A stretch of 64,000 nucleotides of DNA from assembly GCF_030209375.1 (NCBI RefSeq), contig NZ_JARVSC010000006.1, forward strand, positions 62,001-126,000, in the 5' to 3' direction. Origin of the DNA: Plantibacter sp. ME-Dv--P-122b (GTDB taxonomy: Bacteria > Actinomycetota > Actinomycetes > Actinomycetales > Microbacteriaceae). A program made the translations under genes and the position numbers. Under the pieces are notes generated by a model. The model ran no database searches. It was given only the letters and a program-made list of their open reading frames with translations, and was not told where the DNA came from. Shown one piece after another: positions 7,977 through 17,384 of this stretch. Numbering within the stretch: the first letter of the stretch is position 1; every line of letters begins with the position of its first letter.

Positions 7977-8909
7977 TCAGACGTTGTGGACGGGCGCCAC
8001 CGGTGCGCGGAAGCCGAGGATCGCCTCGGTCATCCGCACGGCCGCGATCGACTCGGGCACGGCGTGCATCCGCACGATGCGGGCGCCGAGGAGGATGCAC
8101 GCCGCGGCTGACACCAGGGAACCCTCGAGGCGTTCCGACTTCGGTCGGTCGAGGGATTCGCCGATGAAGTCCTTGTTCGAGACCGCGGCCAGCGTCGGCA
8201 GCCCGAGCGCGGCGATCTCATCGAACCGTCGAGTGAGTTCGAGTGTCTGCACGGTGTTCTTGTTGAGGTCGTGTCCGGGGTCGACGATGAGTCGTGACTC
8301 GGGGACGCCGTGCGAGAGCGCGAGGTCGACGCGGGCCGCGAGGAAGGCTGCGACCTCACCGGCGACGTCGTCGTAGTGGGGACGGGGATGCGGCTGCCTC
8401 GGCCTGGCCAGACTGTGCGTGATGACGAGGGTGGCCTCGCTCGCGGCGACGACGTCCGCGAGGGCCGGGTCGTGGATCCCGGTGGTGTCGTTGATGACGG
8501 AGGCGCCCGCCGCGATGCAGGCCGCGGCCACCTCGGGGCGGAAGGTGTCGACGGAGATCACGACGTCGCTCCGTGCCGCGAGCGCCTCGACGACGGGGAG
8601 CACGCGGTCGATCTCCTCGGCCGTGGGGATCTCGGGCCCGGGGGCGAACTTGGCTCCGCCGATGTCGACCCAGTCGGCGCCCTGTTCTGCGGCGGTCACG
8701 GCGGCGTCGACGGCCCGGTCGAGGGAGAACGTCGCGCCCTGGTCGAAGAAGGAGTCCGGGGTGCGGTTGATGATCGCCATGACCGCGACCTGCTTCGAGA
8801 AGTCGAACGTCCGCGCTCCGATCCGGCGGATCGGTTGGCGGATCGGGGGGAGCGGGAAGCCGCCGGTCCATTCGGGGTGTCGGTCTGACCGGGGCTCCGT
8901 GCTCGTCAT
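7977..8909 (-). CDS. Dihydropteroate synthase family protein, FolP2-like
   Basis: A 310-residue TIM-barrel pterin-binding protein. The first motif is INRTPDSFFDQG at 47-58. The canonical DIGGESTRPG loop is replaced by DIGGAKFAPG at 82-91. ISVDTF, INDTTG and DPGHDLNKNT follow, then SNKDFIGES and RMHAVPE. The replaced loop, the NRTPDSF motif and SNKD match the mycobacterial FolP2 class, which is reported to lack normal dihydropteroate synthase activity, rather than FolP1. It is first in an operon with a RibD-like reductase. The sequence CATGAT lies 6 bases before the ATG, so the transcript may be leaderless. Confidence 0.88.
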   Translation of the reverse strand: MTSTEPRSDRHPEWTGGFPLPPIRQPIRRIGARTFDFSKQVAVMAIINRTPDSFFDQGATFSLDRAVDAAVTAAEQGADWVDIGGAKFAPGPEIPTAEEIDRVLPVVEALAARSDVVISVDTFRPEVAAACIAAGASVINDTTGIHDPALADVVAASEATLVITHSLARPRQPHPRPHYDDVAGEVAAFLAARVDLALSHGVPESRLIVDPGHDLNKNTVQTLELTRRFDEIAALGLPTLAAVSNKDFIGESLDRPKSERLEGSLVSAAACILLGARIVRMHAVPESIAAVRMTEAILGFRAPVAPVHNV

Positions 8910-9021
8910 GGGTCAATCATGACGCGTCAGGCGCGCCAGGATGCCGCGTGACGCGTCGTCCGCAGCCGATTGACAGCGGTGGCCGGCAGGCGTTCGGGTC
9001 ATGCGTGTCGGTGGCTCGGCG

Positions 9022-9027
9022 TAGGCT
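9022..9027 (+). promoter_or_regulatory. -10 hexamer, leaderless mfd promoter
   Basis: TAGGCT ends exactly 6 bases before the GTG start of mfd, and no Shine-Dalgarno is present. Confidence 0.6.
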
Positions 9028-9033
9028 GTCCCG

Positions 9034-12000
9034 GTGACGCTTCAGGGTTTGACTCACGCGCTTCGGCGCGCCGCAACGATCGACGATGCCCTCGCATATG
9101 CGGGCAAGAGTGCGGACTTCTCCGTGATCGACGGGCTGCGCGCACCGCTCCTCGCAGCGCTCATGGACGAGCGCGGACGGCAGGGCGCCGCTCAGGCTGC
9201 CCTCGTCGTCACCGCGACCGGCCGCGACTCCGAGCGGCTCCGCTCCGCGCTCAGCGACCTCATGCCCGAGGCCGAGATCGTCGAGTTCCCGGCCTGGGAG
9301 ACCCTGCCGCATGAGCGCCTCAGCCCGAGCGCCGAGATCGTCGGCCGACGCCTGGAGGCGCTGCGGCGGCTCGGCGCCTGGACGGGGGAGCGGCCGTTCC
9401 TCCTCGTCGCATCAGTGCGCGCCGCGTTGCAGCCCGTGGCCGACAACCTCACCGAGACCGCTCCGATCGAGCTCGTCCAGGGCGGTCGCGGACACGATCT
9501 CGCCGCGATCGCGCTGCGCCTCGTCGAACTCGCGTACACCAGGGTCGACATGGTGTCGCGGCGTGGTGAGTTCGCGCTGCGTGGCGGCATCCTCGACGTC
9601 TTCCCACCGGTCGCCGATCACCCGTACCGCGTCGAGTTCTTCGGCGACGAGGTCGACGGCATCCGGGCGTTCTCGGTCGCCGACCAGCGCTCACTGCCCG
9701 AGCCGGTCGACGCGATCCGCCTGCCGCCCTCGCGGGAACTGCTCCTCAGCCCCGCCGTCCGGCAGCGCGCCGCGGAGATGCAGCACGAGTTCCCGAGCCT
9801 CACCGGCATCCTCGAGAAGATCGCGGAGGGCATCGCGGTGGAGGGCATGGAGTCGCTCACCCCGGCACTCGTCGACCGCCTCGTCCCCCTCACGCACTAC
9901 CTGCCGGATGGAGCGGCCGTCGCCGTCGTCTCGCCGGAGCGCGTCGTCACGAGGTCGATCAGCCTCGCCGAGACGAACCGCGAGTTCCTCGCCGCCGCAT
10001 GGAGCGCCGCGACCGTCGGTGCGAACGCGCCGATCGACCTCGCCTCCGGCGACTTCATCTCGCTGGGCGCCCTGAAGGAGTCCGTCACCTTCAGCGCACC
10101 CGGTCAGCCGGCGCCCGACCACCCGTGGTGGACCTTCAGCGGCTTCCGCGCCGGCCCCGACGTCGAGACGCTCCCGGAGCACCTCGAACTCGACGAACTC
10201 CTCACCGTCACGGTCGACGGCGACACCGTGCCGAGCTTCCACGGCAACGTCGAAGGCGCCATCGAACACGTCGCCGACCGCATCCGCGAGGGGTGGACGG
10301 TCATCGTCGCCGCCCGTGGGGTCGGTCTCGTCGAGCGCGCGGCGGACGTCCTGGCCGAGCACGAGATCGCGGCCCGTATGGTCGACGAGCTGCCCGCCGA
10401 CCCGGAGCCCGGGGTCGCCTATCTGCTGCAGGCCGACGTCGAGGGCGGCTTCGAGCTCGAGGCGTCGAAGCTCATGCTGCTCGGCGAGACCGAGTTCTAC
10501 GGACGCACCGCCGGGTACGATTCGCGCCTGGTCAAGAAGCTCGCCACCCGACGCAAGAACGTCGTCGACCCGATGCAGCTACGTTCCGGCGACTTCGTTG
10601 TCCACCAGACCCACGGCATCGGCAAGTTCGTCGAGATGACCCAGCGCGAGGTCTCGAGCGGTGGACGCAACCCGGTGAAGAGCACCCGCGAGTACCTCGT
10701 GCTCGAGTACGCACCCTCCAAGCGCGGCTACCCGGGCGACAAACTCCTCGTCCCCACGGATCAGCTCGACCTCCTCACCCGCTACGTGGGCGGCGAGGCT
10801 CCGCAGCTCAGCAAGATGGGCGGCAGTGACTGGTCGCAGGCGAAGAGCAAGGCGCGCAAGGCCGTCCGCGACATCGCCGTCGAGCTGGTCAAGCTCTATT
10901 CGGCGCGCATGGCGTCGAAGGGGCATGCCTTCGGTCCCGACACCCCGTGGCAGCGCGAGCTCGAGGAGGCGTTCCCGTTCGCGGAGACCCCCGACCAGCT
11001 GCAGACCATCGACGAGGTCAAGGCGGACATGGAGCGCGAGATCCCGATGGACCGCCTCCTCTCCGGCGACGTCGGGTTCGGCAAGACCGAGGTCGCCGTC
11101 CGCGCCGCGTTCAAGGCCGTCCAGGACGGCAAACAGGTCGCGATGCTCGTGCCGACCACCCTGCTCGTCAAGCAGCACTTCGAGACCTTCCAGGAGCGGT
11201 TCGCCGGGTTCCCGGTACACCTGCGTCCGCTCAGCCGGTTCCAGTCCGACAAGGAGGCGCGGGAGGCGCTCGCCGGACTCGCCGACGGCACGGTCGACGT
11301 CATCATCGGGACGCACCGGCTGCTGACCGACAAGGTGCACTTCAAAGACCTCGGCCTCGTCATCATCGATGAGGAGCAGCGCTTCGGTGTCGAACACAAG
11401 GACGCCCTCAAGAAGCTGAAGACGAACGTCGACATCCTGGCGATGAGCGCGACCCCGATCCCGCGCACGCTCGAGATGGCGGTCACCGGCATCAGGGAGA
11501 TGTCCACGCTCGCCACGCCGCCGGAGGACCGCCACCCGATCCTGTCCTTCGTCGGTCCGTACAATGGCAAGCAGGTCGGCGCGGCGATCCGGCGCGAGCT
11601 CCTGCGCGAAGGCCAGATCTTCTTCGTGCACAACCGGGTCTCCTCCATCAGCCGCGTCGCAGCCGACCTCGCGGAGCTCGTCCCCGAGGCGCGCATCGCC
11701 ATCGCCCACGGGCAGCTCGGCGAAGCCGCACTCGAACAGGTCGTGGTCGACTTCTGGGAGCGTCGCTTCGACGTCCTCGTCTGCACGACGATCATCGAGA
11801 CCGGCCTCGACATCTCGAACGCGAACACGATCATCATCGACCGCGCCGACAAATACGGCCTGAGCCAGCTGCACCAGCTGCGGGGTCGTGTCGGTCGCGG
11901 TCGCGAGCGCGCCTATGCGTACTTCCTCTACGACGAGCACAAGCCGCTCTCCGAGACCGCCCACGACCGGCTCTCGACCATCGCGGCGAACAACGAGCTC

Positions 12001-12645
12001 GGCAGCGGCATGCAGGTCGCCCTGAAGGACCTCGAGATCCGCGGAGCGGGCAACATGCTCGGCGGCGAGCAGGCCGGCCACATCGCGGGCGTCGGCTTCG
12101 ACCTCTACCTCCGCATGATCGGCGAGGCCGTGTCGACCTTCCGCGGCGACGTCGCCGAGGGGCAGACCGAACTCCGGCTCGAACTGCCCGTCGACGCACA
12201 CATCCCCGAGGAGTACGTCGACAGCGAGCGCTTGCGGTTGGAGGCCTACCAGAAGCTCTCCGCCGCGTCGGGTCCGGCGGCCAAGGACGGTCAGATCGAC
12301 CTCGTGATCGACGAACTCACCGACCGCTACGGCGAGCCGCCGGCGCAGGTGAGCACGCTCATCGCCGTGTCGCGGCTCCGTCAGCGTGCGCAGCGCTCGG
12401 GACTCAGCGACCTCATCGCCGTCGGACCGAACCTGCGGGTCACGCCCGCCGACCTCCCCGACTCCATCCAGACGCGGCTGCGACGCATGTATCCCGGCGC
12501 GAAGTACCTGGCCCAGACGAACACCGTCATCGTGCCGTTGCCGCGCGTCGGCGACGAACCGCTGGCCGACACCGACCTCATCGCCTGGGTGCAGCAGTTC
12601 CTGAACGCGATCTACCCGCTGCCGGAGGGCTCGACGTCGTCCTAG
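9034..12645 (+). CDS. mfd: Transcription-repair coupling factor Mfd
   Basis: A DNA translocase that removes stalled RNA polymerase at lesions and recruits UvrA. At 1203 residues it is full length. The UvrB-like N-terminal module comes first. The CarD-type RNA polymerase interaction domain is near 515-580 (GDFVVHQTHGIGKF). The RecG-like helicase core follows: Walker A GDVGFGKTEV near 675, DEEQRFGVEHKD near 777, and LRGRVGRGRERAY near 948. The TRCF C-terminal domain ends the protein. The GTG start has no Shine-Dalgarno but has TAGGCT 6 bases upstream, implying a leaderless message. It is divergent from the FolP-like gene. Confidence 0.98.
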   Translation: MTLQGLTHALRRAATIDDALAYAGKSADFSVIDGLRAPLLAALMDERGRQGAAQAALVVTATGRDSERLRSALSDLMPEAEIVEFPAWETLPHERLSPSAEIVGRRLEALRRLGAWTGERPFLLVASVRAALQPVADNLTETAPIELVQGGRGHDLAAIALRLVELAYTRVDMVSRRGEFALRGGILDVFPPVADHPYRVEFFGDEVDGIRAFSVADQRSLPEPVDAIRLPPSRELLLSPAVRQRAAEMQHEFPSLTGILEKIAEGIAVEGMESLTPALVDRLVPLTHYLPDGAAVAVVSPERVVTRSISLAETNREFLAAAWSAATVGANAPIDLASGDFISLGALKESVTFSAPGQPAPDHPWWTFSGFRAGPDVETLPEHLELDELLTVTVDGDTVPSFHGNVEGAIEHVADRIREGWTVIVAARGVGLVERAADVLAEHEIAARMVDELPADPEPGVAYLLQADVEGGFELEASKLMLLGETEFYGRTAGYDSRLVKKLATRRKNVVDPMQLRSGDFVVHQTHGIGKFVEMTQREVSSGGRNPVKSTREYLVLEYAPSKRGYPGDKLLVPTDQLDLLTRYVGGEAPQLSKMGGSDWSQAKSKARKAVRDIAVELVKLYSARMASKGHAFGPDTPWQRELEEAFPFAETPDQLQTIDEVKADMEREIPMDRLLSGDVGFGKTEVAVRAAFKAVQDGKQVAMLVPTTLLVKQHFETFQERFAGFPVHLRPLSRFQSDKEAREALAGLADGTVDVIIGTHRLLTDKVHFKDLGLVIIDEEQRFGVEHKDALKKLKTNVDILAMSATPIPRTLEMAVTGIREMSTLATPPEDRHPILSFVGPYNGKQVGAAIRRELLREGQIFFVHNRVSSISRVAADLAELVPEARIAIAHGQLGEAALEQVVVDFWERRFDVLVCTTIIETGLDISNANTIIIDRADKYGLSQLHQLRGRVGRGRERAYAYFLYDEHKPLSETAHDRLSTIAANNELGSGMQVALKDLEIRGAGNMLGGEQAGHIAGVGFDLYLRMIGEAVSTFRGDVAEGQTELRLELPVDAHIPEEYVDSERLRLEAYQKLSAASGPAAKDGQIDLVIDELTDRYGEPPAQVSTLIAVSRLRQRAQRSGLSDLIAVGPNLRVTPADLPDSIQTRLRRMYPGAKYLAQTNTVIVPLPRVGDEPLADTDLIAWVQQFLNAIYPLPEGSTSS

Positions 12646-12719
12646 CGGGCAGCAGGAGATGGGCCCGCAGGACGACGACGTCGGCACCCGCGGCCGATCC
12701 GACGGTCGTCGTCCATCCC

Positions 12720-12725
12720 TAGCGT
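12720..12725 (+). promoter_or_regulatory. -10 hexamer, leaderless promoter of the hydrolase gene
   Basis: TAGCGT ends exactly 6 bases before ATG 12732. The spacer GGAGGG looks like a Shine-Dalgarno but directly abuts the start, too close to act as one. Confidence 0.55.
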
Positions 12726-12731
12726 GGAGGG

Positions 12732-13676
12732 ATGAAGAAGTTCCTCCGCATCGTCCTCACCGGGGTCGTGGCGCTCGTCGCGCTCGTGCTCGCCGGGCTC
12801 CTCACGACCACCATCGTCAACACCGCCGCATCGGCTTCCGAGGCCACGCGCATCGAGGAGTACGGGCAGCGGGTCGAGGTCGACGGCAAACGCATGAACG
12901 TGTCGGTGACGGGGGAGGGCGACCAGACGATCGTCCTCCTGCCCGGCTTCGGCACCGGTTCGCCCGTGCTCGACTTCTCGCCGCTCGTCGGGGAGCTCTC
13001 ATCGTCCCACCGGGTGGTCGTGGTCGAGCCCTTCGGCTACGGGCTCAGCGATCAGACCGACGTGCCGCGAACGACCGAGAACATCGTCTCCGAGATCCAC
13101 GAGGCAATCGAAGCGCTGGGCGTCGACCGGTACGTGCTGATGGGGCACTCCATCGCGGGGATCTACGCGCTGGACTACGTCGAGCGGTTCCGCGACGAGG
13201 TGACGGCGTTCGTCGGCATCGACAGCAGTGTGCCCGACCAGCCGGGTATGGACGCCGCGCTGCCGGTCGACGCCCTGCGTGCGGCGAAGGCACTCGGCAT
13301 CACCCGGGTCGTCACGGCGCTGTCGGGCGACCCGTACCCGGATCCGCCGTACGACCAGCACACGCGTGAGCAACTCGGGATGATCTCGCTGCGCAACACC
13401 TCGAGTGCGACGTCCTCGGACGAGATGTCGCGCATCGCGGCGAACTTCCGTGCGGCGAAGGGGAAGACCTTCCCGGCAGACCTCCCGGTGCTGCTCTTCA
13501 CCCAGCGGGACAACCCGACGGTGGAGGGGTGGCTGCCGCTCCATGAGGAGCAGGCGGCGAGCGTCGATCGAGGCGAGGTCGTGCCGCTCGATGCCGACCA
13601 CTACCTGCACCACACGACGTCCCGCGAGATCGCGGCGGACGTCGACCGCTTCCTCGCGACTCCGGGCGTCGGGTAG
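12732..13676 (+). CDS. Alpha/beta hydrolase, membrane-anchored or secreted
   Basis: A 314-residue protein whose N-terminus (IVLTGVVALVALVLAGLL) is a signal anchor or uncleaved signal. The rest is an alpha/beta-hydrolase fold with the oxyanion region VLLPGFGTGSPVLDF and the nucleophile elbow GHSIAG at about 137-142. The likely catalytic His is in DADHYLHHTTS near the C-terminus. Substrate is unknown; esterase, lipase or peptidase activity at the outer membrane face is inferred. It stands alone between mfd and the aldehyde dehydrogenase, with its own leaderless-type promoter. Confidence 0.85.
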   Translation: MKKFLRIVLTGVVALVALVLAGLLTTTIVNTAASASEATRIEEYGQRVEVDGKRMNVSVTGEGDQTIVLLPGFGTGSPVLDFSPLVGELSSSHRVVVVEPFGYGLSDQTDVPRTTENIVSEIHEAIEALGVDRYVLMGHSIAGIYALDYVERFRDEVTAFVGIDSSVPDQPGMDAALPVDALRAAKALGITRVVTALSGDPYPDPPYDQHTREQLGMISLRNTSSATSSDEMSRIAANFRAAKGKTFPADLPVLLFTQRDNPTVEGWLPLHEEQAASVDRGEVVPLDADHYLHHTTSREIAADVDRFLATPGVG

Positions 13677-13753
13677 CCGGTCGCCGGGCCGGGCCGTCGG
13701 TCTGCGGACGGACGTATGCTGGTGCCCACGATCCCGTCGAGTCGGAGGAACCC

Positions 13754-15205
13754 ATGGCGACCAGCATCCGGACGAAGCAGGAGCCGAAGGTGGTCGTGTC
13801 CGACGCCGTGGCCCGGCTCCGACAGACCTTCGACCGCGGCACCACCAAGCCCGTGGCCTGGCGGCTCCGCCAGCTCCGTGCGCTGAAGCAACTGCTCCTC
13901 GAACGCGGCGGCGAGCTCGAGCGGGCGCTGGCGACCGACCTGGGCAAGCGCGGCACCGAGGCGCAGATCACCGAGATCGGCCTCCTCGTCGGCGAGATCG
14001 ATCACACGCTGAAGCATCTGAAGCGTTGGGTGCGGCCCCGACGCGTCGCGGTGCCGCTCACTCTCGCCCCGGCGTCGGCAACGGTCGTGGCGGAACCCAT
14101 CGGCGTCGTCCTCGTCATCGGTCCATGGAACTATCCCGTCCAGCTCTGCATCGGTCCCGTCATCGGGGCGCTGGCCGCGGGTGACGCCGTCCTGCTGAAG
14201 CCGAGCGAACTCGCACCCGCCACGAGCGCCGCACTCGCGCGCCTCCTCCCGGAGTACCTCGACGACCGTGCCGTCGCGGTGGTCGAGGGCGATGCGGAGG
14301 TCGCCACCGCCCTCCTCGCCGAGCGGTTCGACCACATCTTCTACACGGGTGGCGCCGCCGTGGGCAAGGTCATCGCCCGGGCCGCGGCGGAGCATCTGAC
14401 CCCGATCACCCTGGAACTCGGCGGGAAGTCACCGGTCTACGTCGACGACACCGTGGACCTCGCGGACGCGGCCCGCCGGATCGTCTGGGGCAAGCTCATG
14501 AACGCCGGCCAGACCTGTGTCGCCCCCGACTACCTGCTCGCGACGCGCTCGGTCGCCGATCGGCTCGTCCCGTACCTGCGCGACGCGATCGCGGCGCTCT
14601 ACGGCCCGGACCCCGCCGACAGTGCCGACTACGGCCGCATCATCTCCGACAAGCACTTCGCTCGGGTCAGCGGTCTGCTCGATGGTCTCGAACCGGTCCT
14701 CGGCGGCGGGGTCGACGCCTCGGAGCGGTACATCGCCCCGACGGTCGTGAACGGCGTCGACGCTTCGGCGTCGATCATGCAGGAGGAGATCTTCGGTCCG
14801 ATCCTGCCGATCCTCCACGTGTCCGGGCTCGAACAGGCCATCGCACACATCCGTGCGGGGGAGAAGCCGCTCGCGCTCTACGTCTTCAGCGACGACCGCG
14901 CCACGCGGAAGCGGTTCACGCGCGACACCTCCTCGGGCGCGTTGGCGTTCGGTGTGCCGGCCGCGCACCTCCTCGTGCCGGGTCTGCCGTTCGGCGGCGT
15001 CGGGGCCAGCGGGATGGGCGCGTATCACGGTCGCCATTCCTTCGACACGTTCAGTCACGCGAAGGCGGTGTTCTCCAAGCCGCTGTCCCCGGACACGCTG
15101 TCGCTCGTCTACCCGCCCTTCACCGAAGCGCGCGACCGGATCGCGCGACTGATCTCGAGGACCGGCAGCACCGACGACCGCCGCCCGTGGGGAGCCCGTC
15201 GGTGA
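13754..15205 (+). CDS. Aldehyde dehydrogenase, class 3-like
   Basis: An NAD(P)+-dependent aldehyde oxidase of 483 residues, the short class 3 (ALDH3/ConiferylALDH) length. Visible motifs are GPWNYPVQL, the cofactor-binding KPSELAP, the general base Glu in LELGGKSP near residue 220, the catalytic Cys in NAGQTCVAPDY near 255, and PFGGVGASGMGAYHG. The C-terminus has a hydrophobic segment typical of this class. GGAGG lies 5 bases before the ATG. The stop overlaps the mazG start by 4 bases, so the two are translationally coupled; that coupling to nucleotide sanitation is unusual and unexplained. Confidence 0.93.
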   Translation: MATSIRTKQEPKVVVSDAVARLRQTFDRGTTKPVAWRLRQLRALKQLLLERGGELERALATDLGKRGTEAQITEIGLLVGEIDHTLKHLKRWVRPRRVAVPLTLAPASATVVAEPIGVVLVIGPWNYPVQLCIGPVIGALAAGDAVLLKPSELAPATSAALARLLPEYLDDRAVAVVEGDAEVATALLAERFDHIFYTGGAAVGKVIARAAAEHLTPITLELGGKSPVYVDDTVDLADAARRIVWGKLMNAGQTCVAPDYLLATRSVADRLVPYLRDAIAALYGPDPADSADYGRIISDKHFARVSGLLDGLEPVLGGGVDASERYIAPTVVNGVDASASIMQEEIFGPILPILHVSGLEQAIAHIRAGEKPLALYVFSDDRATRKRFTRDTSSGALAFGVPAAHLLVPGLPFGGVGASGMGAYHGRHSFDTFSHAKAVFSKPLSPDTLSLVYPPFTEARDRIARLISRTGSTDDRRPWGARR

Positions 15206-15870
15206 GCAGCGAGCCCGTCGGCGACACCTCCGGTGAACGCCTCGTCGACGCCATGCGGCAGATCCGCGACCGCTGCGTCTGGACGCAGGGCATCGACCAC
15301 GGGATGCTCGTGCCGTACCTCATCGAAGAGAGCTACGAGCTCGTCGAAGCGGTCGAGGCCGGGACGCGCGACGAACTCGTCGAGGAACTCGGCGACGTCC
15401 TGTGGCAGGTCGTCTTCCACGCGGAGATCGCTTCCCGCGACGCCGATGAACCCTTCGACTTCGACGACGTCGCCGAGGCCGTCACCCGCAAGATGGTCCA
15501 CCGTCATCCACACGTGTTCGGCGACGAAGCAGCGCCGACCCCGGAGGACGTGGTGCGCGTCTGGAACGCCGCGAAGGCCGAGGAGAAGGCGAAGCGCAGC
15601 AGCGCGCTCGAGGGGATCCCGCAGGGGATGCCGTCGCTCGCCCTCGCCGACAAGGTGCTGGGCAGGGCGGTGCCGCTCGGGGTGGGCCCGACGGTCGACG
15701 CCGAGGTCGTGGACGACGAGGACGCCCTGGGGGAGCAGCTCCTCGCCGTGGTCGCCGCCGCACGGGCGAGCGGGCTCGACGCGGAGCGGGCGCTGCGGGG
15801 TGCCGTCCGTCGGTTGAGCGCGCGCGTGCAGGACGCCGAGCGCTCGGCGGCCTCCCCGACCGCCGGCTGA
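15202..15870 (+). CDS. mazG: MazG-family nucleoside triphosphate pyrophosphohydrolase
   Basis: Hydrolyses (d)NTPs, including oxidised ones, to monophosphates. The 222-residue protein carries the all-alpha NTP-PPase fold with the metal ligands in LIEESYELVEAVE and ELVEELGDVLWQVVFH near residues 40-75. A second, degenerate half follows. The GTG at 15202 overlaps the preceding TGA in a GTGA arrangement and has GGGGAG 9 bases upstream; an in-frame GTG at 15187 is less likely. Its position between mfd and eno matches the conserved actinobacterial order. The short C-terminal half suggests it resembles Rv1021-type MazG with one active domain. Confidence 0.93.
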   Translation: MSSEPVGDTSGERLVDAMRQIRDRCVWTQGIDHGMLVPYLIEESYELVEAVEAGTRDELVEELGDVLWQVVFHAEIASRDADEPFDFDDVAEAVTRKMVHRHPHVFGDEAAPTPEDVVRVWNAAKAEEKAKRSSALEGIPQGMPSLALADKVLGRAVPLGVGPTVDAEVVDDEDALGEQLLAVVAAARASGLDAERALRGAVRRLSARVQDAERSAASPTAG

Positions 15871-15918
15871 GTGAGGGGCCGCTGGGCGTCGCCTCACGGT
15901 GCCCGTTCCCCGCCATGC

Positions 15919-15924
15919 CAGAAT
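15919..15924 (+). promoter_or_regulatory. -10 hexamer, leaderless hisS promoter
   Basis: CAGAAT lies exactly 6 bases before ATG 15931. It is a weaker match than the TAG-type hexamers elsewhere. Confidence 0.45.
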
Positions 15925-15930
15925 TGAGGC

Positions 15931-17238
15931 ATGGCAGCTCCAGTGAACCCGCCGCGCGGCATGCGCGATTTCCTCCCCGCCGACAAGGCACGTCGGGAGC
16001 ACGCGCTGGGCACCATCCGTCGCGTCTTCACCGCACACGGTTTCGACGAGATCGAGACGCCGGTGGTCGAGGAGTACGACCGGCTGCACTCCGGCCTCGG
16101 CGGCGACAACGAGAAGATGGCGTTCAACATCCTCCGGCGCAAGCTCACCCCGGAGGCCATCGTGGCCGCCGCGGACAACCAGACCGAACTCACCGACCTC
16201 GGCCTGCGCTTCGACCTCACGGTGCCGCTCGCCCGGTTCTACGCGACGCACCGGGCCGAGCTCCCGCCGGTGTTCCGCTCGATCCAGATCGCTCCGGTCT
16301 GGCGCGGCGAACGGCCGCAGCAGGGCCGGTACCGCCAGTTCGTGCAGTGCGACATCGACGTCATCGGAGAGTCGTCGAACCTCGCCGAGACCGAGCTCAT
16401 CGTCGCGACCCTCGGGGCCCTCGCCGAGCTCGGCATCACCGGCTGCAGCGTGCGGATCAACGACCGCCGACTCCTCATCGGCATGCTCGAGTCGCTGGGC
16501 TTCCCCGCCGATGAGCACGCGCAGGTGCTCATCACGATCGACAAGCTCGACAAGATCGGTCAGCAGGGCGTGGTAGCCGAACTGCGCGACCGCGGTGTCG
16601 ACGCCACCGCCGTCGATGCACTCGAGGCCTTCTTCTCCCGTCCGCAGACGATGGAGTTCAACACCTTCGGCGAGCGGGCGATCCGCAAGGCGCTGCCGCT
16701 CGGTGCGGACGACGCCGTCGTCGCGGAGCTCGACGCCCTCGGGAAGGCCGTCGCCGCGGCCACCTCCCTCCAGGGACAACCGGCGGACCCTTTCGCGAAC
16801 CCGCTGGTGTTCGACCCCTTCCTGGTGCGGGGCATGGGGTACTACACGGGCGCCATCTTCGAGATCGCGCACCCCGACCTCGGGTACTCGCTCGGCGGCG
16901 GCGGTCGCTACGACGGCATGATCGGGCGCTTCCTCGGCCAGGACGTGCCGGCGGTCGGGTTCTCGATCGGCTTCGAGCGCATCGTCGACCTCATCGAGCT
17001 CCCCGCGGGGGCGGCCGCGGATGCCGTCGTGCTCGTGCACGACCGCGACGTGCCTCCCGTGACACTGGTGGCGTTGAAGGCCAAGCTCGTCGCCCAGGGG
17101 CGTCGGGTGCGTCTCGAAGCGCGCGTGAAGAACCTCAAGGCCCTCCTCGACCGCGTGTCGGCAGCCGGCTTCGGCGCCTTCGCGTTCGTCTCGGCCGACT
17201 CGACCCTCGAGTCACTCGAGTTCAAGCCGCTCGGCTGA
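15931..17238 (+). CDS. hisS: Histidyl-tRNA synthetase
   Basis: Charges tRNA-His. The 435-residue class II synthetase begins NPPRGMRDFLP. It has the motif 2 region IQIAPVWRGERPQQGRYRQF and the histidine-specific signatures LVRGMGYYTGAIFEI and GGGGRYDGMI. Motif 3 is VGFSIGFERI, and the anticodon-binding domain is at the C-terminus. The ATG lies 6 bases after CAGAAT, again a leaderless arrangement. The RGMGYYTG variant of the usual RGLDYYTG is typical of the long-insert actinobacterial branch. Confidence 0.97.
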   Translation: MAAPVNPPRGMRDFLPADKARREHALGTIRRVFTAHGFDEIETPVVEEYDRLHSGLGGDNEKMAFNILRRKLTPEAIVAAADNQTELTDLGLRFDLTVPLARFYATHRAELPPVFRSIQIAPVWRGERPQQGRYRQFVQCDIDVIGESSNLAETELIVATLGALAELGITGCSVRINDRRLLIGMLESLGFPADEHAQVLITIDKLDKIGQQGVVAELRDRGVDATAVDALEAFFSRPQTMEFNTFGERAIRKALPLGADDAVVAELDALGKAVAAATSLQGQPADPFANPLVFDPFLVRGMGYYTGAIFEIAHPDLGYSLGGGGRYDGMIGRFLGQDVPAVGFSIGFERIVDLIELPAGAAADAVVLVHDRDVPPVTLVALKAKLVAQGRRVRLEARVKNLKALLDRVSAAGFGAFAFVSADSTLESLEFKPLG

Positions 17239-17384
17239 CGATTCCCGCAGCCGGTTCGCACTCCTCGGCGCGCTTCCGAGCCGGTGCCCAGCTCGTCGGT
17301 GCAGGATGGACCATTCGGCCGGATCGCACCCCTCCAGTGATCCGCCTGCTCTGCCCCCCCCCGATCGAAGATGTGGTTCCCCCG

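Noticed and set aside
7977-8909. Call as ordinary FolP1 dihydropteroate synthase
   Set aside because: The DIGGESTRPG loop is replaced and other motifs match FolP2, so a canonical name would be misleading.
12645-12668. GCGGGC/GCCCGC pair after mfd
   Set aside because: A 6-bp stem with a 12-base loop is common by chance at this GC content.
10579-12687. Long open frame on the minus strand opposite mfd (about 700 codons)
   Set aside because: It is the antisense shadow of a highly expressed, GC-rich gene. Its translation is repetitive Arg/Asp/Val/Glu with no family features.
15109-17040. Minus-strand open frame opposite mazG and hisS
   Set aside because: Antisense of two conserved genes; no motif, no Shine-Dalgarno or promoter at its start.
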